Source of the DNA: Kiloniellales bacterium
GTDB lineage: Bacteria > Pseudomonadota > Alphaproteobacteria > Kiloniellales > JAKSBE01
Direction of reading: 5' to 3'
DNA: 5,077 bases
Assembly: GCA_030067055.1 (NCBI GenBank)
Contig: JASJAL010000286.1
Span: 1-5,077, forward strand
Shown here: positions 1-5,077 of the stretch, one piece after another
Position numbering within the stretch: the first letter of the stretch is position 1
How the letters are laid out: every line of letters begins with the position of its first letter
Position numbers and translations under genes: made by a program
Notes under the pieces: model-generated
What the model was told of the DNA's origin: nothing
Database searches by the model: none
Seen by the model: only the letters and a program-made list of their open reading frames with translations

Positions 1-1261
1 GGACGACCTGCTGCTCGACTTGGTCAAGCCGGTGTTCTTCGTGGCGGTATTCCTGGAGCACCTGAACTACGCCTTTTTGCCGCAGTTCATGCACGAGATC
101 ACCGACCGGGTCGGCCTCTCGGCGGGCTTTGCCTCGATCCCCTTCATGATCTTCTATCTCTGCTTTGCGCTGGCCCTGGTCCCCAGCGGCCATTACGCCC
201 AGCGTTTCGGCGCCCGGCCCCTGATGTACGTCGGCCTCCTGCTGGCCGGCCTGGGCCTCTTCATGCTCACCTTCCTGCAGGTCGACCTGGTCCTGGCAAC
301 CTTGGCCCGCGGCCTGTCCGGGATCGGCCAGGGCATGCTGTTCATCGGCGTCCAGTCCTACATCCTGGCGACCGCGGCACCCGGGCGAAAGACCCAGGGC
401 GCGGCGATCATCGTCCTCGGCTTCCAGGGCGGCATGATATCGGGCATGGCGATCGGCTCGCTTCTGGTCTCCTATACCGGCCCGGAAGGCATGTTCGCGC
501 TGAGCGGCGGCATCGCCCTGGCCCTGGCGCTCTACGCCCTCATCGTGGTCCCCGCCCGGGCGGCGGCACCGTCCCGGCCGCAGGGCGGCAGTGCCCTCAG
601 GGAGCTGACGCATCACCTATCACTGGCCCTTCGCAATTGGGACTTCCTGCGGACCATGGTCTTGATCGGTATCCCGGCAAAGGCCGTTTTGACCGGTGTG
701 ATCATCTTCGCCCTGCCGCTGCTGCTGGCCAAGCAAGGCTACCGCGAGGAGGACATCGGCCAGATCATCATGATCTACGCTGCTGCGGTCGTGCTCTCCA
801 GCAGCTATGTGTCGCGGCTTGTCGACCGCATCGGACGGACCCACGAGATCCTGTTCTGGGGCGCGACGATCTGCGGTGCCGGATTGACCCTGATCGCCTT
901 CCTGGACTGGCAACCGCCCGGGTCGGCGGCCAACTCCGCCTTGCCGACCACGCTCCTGATCCTCGGCGTCGCCGTCGTCGGCATCGCGCATGGCTTCATC
1001 AACGCGCCGGTCGTCACCCACGTCGCAGAATCCGCCCTGGCCCACAGGCTCGGCGCCGGGACCTTGACCGCAACCTATCGCTTCCTGGAACGGGTCGGCC
1101 ATATCGCCGGGCCGATCGTCATCTCCCAGCTGTTCCTGCTCGGCGGCCAGGAGGCGAAGCTGATGCTCTGGGTCGCCGGTGCGATCACTCTCTTCGGCCT
1201 GATCTTCCTGATCAGGACGCCGACCATCGAGCTCCACGGGCCAGAGCGGGAGACGGCATAG
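1..1261 (+). CDS. Major facilitator superfamily (MFS) transporter, 5' end outside the window
   Basis: This is an inner-membrane carrier; its substrate cannot be told from sequence. The frame is open from the first complete codon (base 2). A TTG at 20 could be a start, but it has no Shine-Dalgarno sequence and the codons before it (DDLLLD) read as protein, so the gene most likely begins upstream. Counting from that TTG, 413 residues contain about 12 hydrophobic helices, a full MFS fold. A motif-A-like loop lies between helices 2 and 3 (residues 57-67, GHYAQRFGARP). Helix 4 has R97-G-x-x-G-x-G-x-G, and a second motif-A-like loop with D269-R270-x-G272-R273 starts the C-terminal half. The first helix carries unusual polar residues (E13, H14, N16). 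Because the visible part is already a complete carrier, the missing part may be an extra N-terminal domain, possibly sensory; that is inference. The TAG stop overlaps the next gene's GTG by one base. Confidence 0.88.
   Translation, partial: DDLLLDLVKPVFFVAVFLEHLNYAFLPQFMHEITDRVGLSAGFASIPFMIFYLCFALALVPSGHYAQRFGARPLMYVGLLLAGLGLFMLTFLQVDLVLATLARGLSGIGQGMLFIGVQSYILATAAPGRKTQGAAIIVLGFQGGMISGMAIGSLLVSYTGPEGMFALSGGIALALALYALIVVPARAAAPSRPQGGSALRELTHHLSLALRNWDFLRTMVLIGIPAKAVLTGVIIFALPLLLAKQGYREEDIGQIIMIYAAAVVLSSSYVSRLVDRIGRTHEILFWGATICGAGLTLIAFLDWQPPGSAANSALPTTLLILGVAVVGIAHGFINAPVVTHVAESALAHRLGAGTLTATYRFLERVGHIAGPIVISQLFLLGGQEAKLMLWVAGAITLFGLIFLIRTPTIELHGPERETA
1248..1252 (+). promoter_or_regulatory. 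Ribosome binding site for the binding-protein gene
   Basis: GGGAG lies 8 nt before the GTG at 1261, inside the last codons of the MFS gene. It supports GTG 1261 as the start rather than the TTG two codons later or the long upstream extension of this frame, which is a shadow of the MFS gene. Confidence 0.6.
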
Positions 1262-2478
1262 TGCCGTTGGGGTTTCTCTGGACCTTCAGACGCGGACTGC
1301 ACCGCCTTGGCCTTTCACTGATCCTGTCCTGCGGCGTCCTGGCCGGCACCGCTGCCGCCTCGACCGAGCCGGCCTACTACGATTGGTTCCGGCCCAGCGC
1401 CGAGAACCAGAACAGCTGGTTGCTCGAAGAGGTCCAGGGTCAGCCCGACCAAATTCGGATCCGCAGCAGCAGAGATCGCGGCGTCCGCGATCCGCGCCGG
1501 ATCGTCGTGCTGTTCCCGCGCCCATCCTCGGCCTACGACGCGGCGATGAACAAGATTCTCGATCTCTTTTCCGAGAAGAAAATCGAGGCCGAGATCCGGG
1601 CCATCAACTTTCGTAGAGACGGCCACCGCGGCCGGCGCGCCCTGGCGGAAGCGGAAGCCTGGGACGCCGAACTGATCTTCTCGATGGGATCGGAGTCGAC
1701 GGCCTGGCTTTGGAAGCACTACCGCGACGGCCGGATTCCTGTCGTCTCGGTCTGCTCCAAGGATCCGGTTTTGCTGGGCCAGGCAAGAGGCTACGAGGTC
1801 GGCAGCGGCACGAACTTCGCGTTCACGTCACTGAACATGCCGGTCGAAGCGCAGATGGCCTACCTGATGGAGCTGAAGCCGAACCTCAAGAACCTCGGCA
1901 TCCTGGTCGACAGCAAGAACCTCAGCGCGGTCGAAACCCAGGCCAAGCCGATGCTGCGCTACGCGGCCAAGCGGGGCATCCGGGTCCTGTATCTGGACGT
2001 CAAGAATCCGAACGTCGCCGCCAAGGAGCTGACCAGTCTGGTCGACCGCGCGGTCACGACCATGCGCAAGAACGATCCGACCCTGGACCGCAGCCTGTTC
2101 TGGGTGACCGGCAGCACCGCCGTCTTCCGCGAGATCGAGTCGATCAACGCCAGCTCGGATCGGGTGCCGGTTCTCAGCGTGGTTCCCGATGTCGTGCGGG
2201 CCGGCGACGACAGCGCGGTTCTTTCCATCGGCATCGGCTTCCAGAGCAATGCCCATCTGGCGGCGATCTACGGTATCGACGTTCTGGAAGGACGGGTCCG
2301 GGTCGGGGAAGTGGGGGTCGGCATCGTCTCGCCCCCCGACATCGCGATCAATTTCCGCAAGGCCAGGGAAATCGGCCTCAAGATCCCCTTCGGATTCCTG
2401 GAACGCGCCACCTTCGTCTACGACTACCAGGGCCGGATGGTCCGGCGCAACGGCGAGGCCGTCGACCGCGCCGAGTAG
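1261..2478 (+). CDS. ABC transporter substrate-binding protein (ABC_sub_bind family)
   Basis: This 405-residue exported protein should bind a small solute in the periplasm; the ligand is unknown. The N-terminus is a signal peptide: basic residues (R10, R11, R15), a hydrophobic core at about 16-30, and a likely signal peptidase I site after AAA33. C24 sits in a weak lipobox-like context (ILSC), so a lipoprotein is a less likely alternative. The two-lobed periplasmic-binding fold covers about 80-385. It starts with RRIVVLFPRP and includes IPVVSVCSKDPV (159-170), the family's 'iPvV...DPV' strand, and near the C-terminus INFRKAREIGLKIP (363-376), which matches the characteristic N-x-x-x-A-x-x-x-G-L-x-I-P signature of ABC_sub_bind (PF04392). 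The GTG start overlaps the TAG of the MFS gene by one base, which implies translational coupling. No permease or ATPase gene follows, so it may serve the MFS protein or an N-terminal domain of it; this is inference. Confidence 0.88.
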   Translation: MPLGFLWTFRRGLHRLGLSLILSCGVLAGTAAASTEPAYYDWFRPSAENQNSWLLEEVQGQPDQIRIRSSRDRGVRDPRRIVVLFPRPSSAYDAAMNKILDLFSEKKIEAEIRAINFRRDGHRGRRALAEAEAWDAELIFSMGSESTAWLWKHYRDGRIPVVSVCSKDPVLLGQARGYEVGSGTNFAFTSLNMPVEAQMAYLMELKPNLKNLGILVDSKNLSAVETQAKPMLRYAAKRGIRVLYLDVKNPNVAAKELTSLVDRAVTTMRKNDPTLDRSLFWVTGSTAVFREIESINASSDRVPVLSVVPDVVRAGDDSAVLSIGIGFQSNAHLAAIYGIDVLEGRVRVGEVGVGIVSPPDIAINFRKAREIGLKIPFGFLERATFVYDYQGRMVRRNGEAVDRAE

Positions 2479-2498
2479 ACGGCCAGACCAAGCGTCGG

Positions 2499-2514
2499 TT
2501 AACCGGCCGCTAAC
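2499..2514 (+). promoter_or_regulatory. Putative CtrA-type binding site (TTAA-N7-CTAAC)
   Basis: TTAACCGGCCGCTAAC matches the alphaproteobacterial CtrA consensus TTAA-N7-TTAAC at 8 of 9 defined positions; only the first T of the right half is changed, to C. The left half lies in a perfect 10-bp palindrome, CGGTTAACCG (2496-2505). The site starts 20 bases after the binding-protein stop and ends 74 bases before the TTG of the small gene. It covers the -35 position of the -10 candidate at 2525, the usual placement at CtrA-activated promoters in Caulobacter. The match is seen in the sequence; regulation by CtrA is inference. Confidence 0.45.
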
Positions 2515-2524
2515 GCAGAGCCCC

Positions 2525-2530
2525 TATCCT
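2525..2530 (+). promoter_or_regulatory. Candidate -10 element for the small membrane-protein gene
   Basis: TATCCT matches TATAAT at four of six positions and stands out in GC-rich surroundings. No recognisable -35 hexamer lies 17 nt upstream (2502-2507 reads ACCGGC), as expected for an activator-dependent promoter if the CtrA-like box is real. Transcription would start near 2537, giving a leader of about 50 nt. Confidence 0.35.
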
Positions 2531-2574
2531 GTGGTCAGGGCCTCCAGGCCCGAGGCTTCCCGATCGCGGCAGAC

Positions 2575-2580
2575 AGAGGG
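2575..2580 (+). promoter_or_regulatory. Ribosome binding site deciding a TTG start
   Basis: AGAGGG stands 8 nt before the TTG at 2589. The frame has no ATG, GTG or other TTG between that codon and the in-frame TAA at 2511-2513, so this site and the TTG together fix the start of the small protein. Confidence 0.55.
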
Positions 2581-2588
2581 CCGGCGCC

Positions 2589-2924
2589 TTGAGCAAGCTC
2601 ACCTTCAGACAGACCCGCAGCCCCAGGTACCGAAAGGCCGCCATTTTGGCGCTGCCGACGGCGGCGCTGTTGCTGGTTGCCGGGCTGGCCTTGAGCGAAG
2701 TCCACAGCAACGCCCAGCATCTCTATCGCTGGCCCTTCTCCGAGGTCGGCAACTACTTCGCCGGCGCCCGCTACCAGGTGAACCTGAGCTGCCGGGGCCA
2801 GCCCCAGGCCCGGCGCCACACCCTACGCGCCGCAGACTTCGAGGACGCCAGGGGCTACCTGCAGACCGAGCTGCCCGGTTGCCAGCTGGCCGAGATCCGA
2901 CGCGTCGACCGGTCCTGGTACTAG
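2589..2924 (+). CDS. Small membrane-anchored or secreted protein of unknown function
   Basis: I do not recognise a family for this 111-residue protein. The N-terminus is strongly basic (K3, R7, R10, R13, R15, K16), followed by one hydrophobic segment at about 17-36. That predicts either an N-in signal anchor or a signal peptide cut near VHS40. The remaining 75 or so residues would be periplasmic: an aromatic stretch (LYRWPF, NYF, residues 45-57), then a polar C-terminal half with C68 (NLSCRG) and C98 (LPGCQL), the only two cysteines, which could form a disulfide. The C-terminus is basic and ends RSWY. TTG is the only usable start and has a good ribosome binding site. A 110-nt gap with a promoter-like sequence separates it from the upstream operon, so it is probably transcribed on its own; the protease gene faces it from the other strand. 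Reality as a gene is supported by the start signals and membrane topology; function is unknown. Confidence 0.68.
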   Translation: MSKLTFRQTRSPRYRKAAILALPTAALLLVAGLALSEVHSNAQHLYRWPFSEVGNYFAGARYQVNLSCRGQPQARRHTLRAADFEDARGYLQTELPGCQLAEIRRVDRSWY

Positions 2925-2958
2925 CCGCTTTCGGTCTTGCCTGGATTGGGCTGCGGGC

Positions 2959-3654
2959 CTAACCGCCGACCCCGGCCAGATCCATAAAGAACGGGAGCAA
3001 GAACTCTATCGGCACGCCGACGATCCAGTGTAGCACGTTCAGGTCGAGCCCCAACTCCCGCCCGAGCATGGGCAAGAGGAAAATCACCCCGATTATGATC
3101 AGGAGCCCGAAGCGCTCCAGCCGTGCGAGCGGCCGGGCCAGGACATCGGGCAAAAGGCCGACCGCCACCCGGCCACCGTCGAGCGGTGGGAGTGGCAGCA
3201 TGTTGAAGACCGCCAGCACCAGGTTGATCAGGATCGAGTTGAAGAGATTCTGGCCGAGCCACTCTGCGAAAGTGGACGGAAGAAGCGGCAGAACGTAGAA
3301 CAGCAGTGCCGAGGCGGTCGCCAGGAACAGGTTGGCCGCAGGACCGGCCGCTGCCACCAGGACCATGTCGCGGCGCGGCCGCCGCAAGCGATGAAAAGCG
3401 ACCGGAACCGGCTTCGCCCAGCCGAAGAGAAAGGGCGCCCTGAGGACAAGGAGCATGGCCGGCAGCAGTATCGTGCCGAAGGGATCGACGTGGCGCAGCG
3501 GGTTGAAGCTGACCCGCCCCTGCTGCTTCGCCGTGTCGTCGCCCAGGCGCCAGGCCGCGAAGCCGTGAGCGGCCTCGTGCAGCGTGATCGCGAGGAGGAC
3601 CGGTAGAACCCAGACCGAAGCGCCGTAGAGAAATCCGGAGATGTCGAAATCCAT
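2959..3654 (-). CDS. Site-2 protease family protein (M50 metallopeptidase, compact PDZ-less form)
   Basis: This 231-residue polytopic protein belongs to the site-2 protease family, zinc enzymes that cut substrates within the membrane. The catalytic HExxH is H26-E27-A-A-H30, in the first hydrophobic segment. The second conserved element, N151-MLPLPPLDGGR162, supplies D159 as the expected third zinc ligand. Between them are the conserved R47-V-S-F-N-P-L-x-H-x-D-P-F-G60 segment, F77-GWAKPVPV, and G104-P-A-A-N108. All key residues are present. There is no PDZ domain, and the length fits the small S2P/M50-like subgroup rather than RseP, which is roughly twice as long. The substrate is unknown. The ATG at 3654 is the only good start; an in-frame TGA lies at 3703-3705 and no clear Shine-Dalgarno sequence precedes the ATG, so it may be poorly initiated or leaderless. 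It converges on the small gene (34-nt gap) and diverges from the ACP-ligase gene. Confidence 0.93.
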   Translation of the reverse strand: MDFDISGFLYGASVWVLPVLLAITLHEAAHGFAAWRLGDDTAKQQGRVSFNPLRHVDPFGTILLPAMLLVLRAPFLFGWAKPVPVAFHRLRRPRRDMVLVAAAGPAANLFLATASALLFYVLPLLPSTFAEWLGQNLFNSILINLVLAVFNMLPLPPLDGGRVAVGLLPDVLARPLARLERFGLLIIIGVIFLLPMLGRELGLDLNVLHWIVGVPIEFLLPFFMDLAGVGG

Positions 3655-3866
3655 GGCGCGGACACTAGAGCAAGCGGCCGGCGGAAGAAATCGTCTTCGG
3701 CCTCAGTCGTAGGTGACTTGCCGGCGAGCAGCTTCGACCTTGGGGCCCGACGAGACGATGGCCTCAGCCAAGGCGAGTCTTCAGAAAATCCGGCAAACAC
3801 CCTAGGGAAGCGGGTAGGATTGTCGCAAACTGAGAGCCTGATTCGTAACCTCGGCAGGATGCTGTG
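3655..3866. other. Divergent intergenic region between the protease and ACP-ligase genes
   Basis: These 212 nt must hold the start signals of both flanking genes. A weak sigma70-like candidate for the rightward gene is TTGTCG (3820-3825) with TCGTAA (3843-3848) at 17-nt spacing; it is not convincing. A perfect 8-bp palindrome, CCCTAGGG, lies at 3800-3807 and contains CTAG, which is rare in many proteobacterial genomes; it could be an operator half but has no repeated partner. No convincing promoter for the leftward gene, no RNA gene and no credible small gene were seen. Confidence 0.5.
3856..3859 (+). promoter_or_regulatory. Ribosome binding site of the ACP-ligase gene
   Basis: AGGA lies 7 nt before the ATG at 3867. 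A GTG directly before that ATG (3864) is in frame, but would leave only 4 nt of spacing, so ATG 3867 is preferred. Confidence 0.5.
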
Positions 3867-5077
3867 ATGGCGGAGACAGTTGACCCTGCACGGCAGGATG
3901 ACGTGCCGGAGCGAGCCGACCAAAAGCCCGAGCGGCTGCTGGCGATCGTCCGGAGCCTGGTCCTGGACCTGCACCCGCGCAAGCAGACCGGATTGTCGCT
4001 CGACCTCGACAGCCGGCTCGACCGCGACCTCGGGATCGACAGCCTCGGCCGTTCCGAACTGCTCCTGCGGGTCGAGGGGGCCTTCCAGGTTCGCCTGCCG
4101 GAGACGCTGCTGGCCGAGGCGGAGACCGTCGGCGACCTGCTGGCCGCGCTCGAGACTGCGAGCGAGCGGCTGCCCGCCCTCGAAGGCCAGTCTCCGGTCC
4201 CCATGGCCCCGGACCTACCGGTCGTCGTGGAAACCCCTACCAAGGCCCAGACCCTGCCGGAGGTTCTCGCCTGGCACCTCGAACGCCATCCCGATCGGCC
4301 CCAGGTGACCTTGCTGAAGGACGAGCGGGAGGTCGAGACCACACTCACCTACCGCGACCTGGCGGAGCGCTCCAAGGCCGTCGCCCATGGCCTCCGGGCC
4401 CGGGGGATCGAGGCCGGCGACCGGATCGCCCTGATGCTCCCGACCGGGGCTGACTTCTTCGTCAGCTTTTTCGGCATCCTTCAGGCCGGCGCCGTGCCGG
4501 TCACGATCTATCCGCCCCTGCGGCTGACTCAGCTGGAGGAGCACATGCGCCGCCAGGCGGGCATCCTGCGCAGTGCCGGAGCCCGCATCCTGGTCGCTTC
4601 CAAGGAAACCAAACCCGCGGCGACCCTGCTGGAGCTGCAGCTCGAGACCCTGGACGCGGTCGCGACCACGGCCGAGCTGTCGCTCGAGAGCGAGGACGAA
4701 CTGCCGGTCTGGAAAGACGGCGAGGCGATCGCCTTCATCCAATACACCTCGGGCAGCACCGGCGATCCCAAGGGCGTGACCCTGAGCCACACCAACCTCT
4801 TGGCCAACATTCGGGCCATGGGCGAAGCCCTGGAGGCCAAGTCCTCGGACGTCTTCGTCAGCTGGCTGCCGCTCTACCACGATATGGGCCTGATCGGCGC
4901 CTGGCTCGGCAATCTCTACCATGCCTGCCCGCTCTACGTGATGTCGCCGACCACCTTCCTGGTCCGTCCGGCCGCCTGGCTCTGGGCGATCCACCGCTAC
5001 CGCGCGACCATGACCGCCGCGCCCAACTTCGCCTTCGAGTTCTGCGTCAGCCGGATCGAAGAGGAGGCCCTGGAGGG
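3867..5077 (+). CDS. Acyl carrier domain fused to a fatty acyl-AMP ligase-type adenylating domain, 3' end outside the window
   Basis: The frame is open for 403 codons to the right edge. Residues 22-98 form an acyl carrier domain; the phosphopantetheine-bearing serine is S59 in D-L-G-I-D-S-L-G-R-S-E. A proline-rich linker (about 100-128) leads to an ANL-superfamily adenylating domain from about 130. Its visible landmarks are LTYRDLAERS (160-169), GDRIALMLPTGADFF (184-198), AVPVTIYPP (209-217), the phosphate-binding loop YTSGSTGDPKGV (293-304), WLPLYHDMGLIG (333-344) and TAAPNFAFEFC (383-393). The HDMGLIG and APNFAFE motifs are typical of fatty acyl-AMP ligases, which activate fatty acids as acyl-adenylates and pass them to a carrier protein rather than to CoA. 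The expected role is therefore loading a fatty acid onto its own or another carrier domain, for lipid or lipopeptide-type biosynthesis. The C-terminal subdomain and any further domains (an acyltransferase is possible) are not visible. The protein lacks a signal peptide and should be cytoplasmic. Confidence 0.9.
   Translation, partial: MAETVDPARQDDVPERADQKPERLLAIVRSLVLDLHPRKQTGLSLDLDSRLDRDLGIDSLGRSELLLRVEGAFQVRLPETLLAEAETVGDLLAALETASERLPALEGQSPVPMAPDLPVVVETPTKAQTLPEVLAWHLERHPDRPQVTLLKDEREVETTLTYRDLAERSKAVAHGLRARGIEAGDRIALMLPTGADFFVSFFGILQAGAVPVTIYPPLRLTQLEEHMRRQAGILRSAGARILVASKETKPAATLLELQLETLDAVATTAELSLESEDELPVWKDGEAIAFIQYTSGSTGDPKGVTLSHTNLLANIRAMGEALEAKSSDVFVSWLPLYHDMGLIGAWLGNLYHACPLYVMSPTTFLVRPAAWLWAIHRYRATMTAAPNFAFEFCVSRIEEEALE

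Noticed and set aside
637..1260. Upstream extension of the binding-protein frame, starting at 637, inside the MFS gene
   Set aside because: The translation is arginine- and proline-rich out-of-frame sequence with no family features; the signal peptide begins only at GTG 1261, which has its own ribosome binding site.
2492..2516. Possible hairpin terminator after the binding-protein gene (GCGT...ACGC arms)
   Set aside because: The stem is imperfect, has a bulge and no T-run follows; the sequence is better explained as the CtrA-like box and its palindrome.
2925..2958. Bidirectional terminator between the convergent small gene and protease gene
   Set aside because: The 34-nt gap has no stable stem-loop or T-tract that I can find.
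3676..3702. Inverted repeat GGCC-GAAGA / TCTTC-GGCC upstream of the protease
   Set aside because: The 5+4 bp stem is interrupted by a four-base bulge and lacks a T-tract; too weak to call.
3703..3780. Minus-strand peptide reading ALAEAIVSSGPKVEAARRQ... just upstream of the protease, in its frame
   Set aside because: It looks protein-like but is only about 26 codons between stops, has no convincing start or ribosome binding site, and is separated from the protease by a stop. Chance in GC-rich DNA is the simpler explanation; it could be a gene remnant, but nothing supports that.
3228..3974. Long minus-strand frame spanning the protease start, the intergenic region and the ACP-ligase start
   Set aside because: It is serine/arginine-rich frame-shadow sequence over two well-supported genes and shows no domain.

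Overview
This window is dense, GC-rich coding DNA (about two thirds G+C by eye) with third positions dominated by G and C. It suggests a free-living alphaproteobacterium, perhaps of the Rhodospirillales type. The evidence is the base composition, a periplasmic-binding-protein/MFS pair, a compact M50 site-2 protease homologue, and a sequence that closely matches the alphaproteobacterial CtrA box. Taxonomy is an inference; no rRNA or other strong marker is present.

Layout. (1) 1-1261, plus strand: a 12-helix major facilitator protein whose reading frame is open through the left edge, so its 5' end is outside the window. (2) 1261-2478, plus strand: an exported periplasmic binding protein of the ABC_sub_bind family. 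Its GTG start shares one base with the MFS stop codon, so the two form a tightly coupled operon. (3) 2479-2588: a 110-nt gap with a near-consensus CtrA-type box and a possible -10 element, followed by a good ribosome binding site. (4) 2589-2924, plus strand: a small TTG-initiated membrane-anchored or secreted protein of unknown function with two cysteines. (5) 2959-3654, minus strand: a PDZ-less M50 metalloprotease with HEAAH and PPLDGG motifs, convergent with the small gene. (6) 3655-3866: a 212-nt divergent intergenic region. (7) 3867-5077, plus strand: the first 403 codons of a multidomain enzyme with an N-terminal acyl carrier domain followed by an adenylating domain of the fatty acyl-AMP ligase type. 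It runs off the right edge.

How the genes work together. The MFS carrier and the binding protein probably act as one unit in solute sensing or uptake, an unusual pairing because no ABC permease or ATPase is visible. The small protein appears to have its own promoter. The M50 protease and the ACP-ligase are divergently transcribed and may share regulatory sequence, but nothing visible links their functions beyond both concerning the membrane or its lipids. No RNA gene, mobile element, CRISPR array or long repeat was found. The most interesting items are the putative CtrA site, the MFS/binding-protein coupling and the ACP-first ligase.
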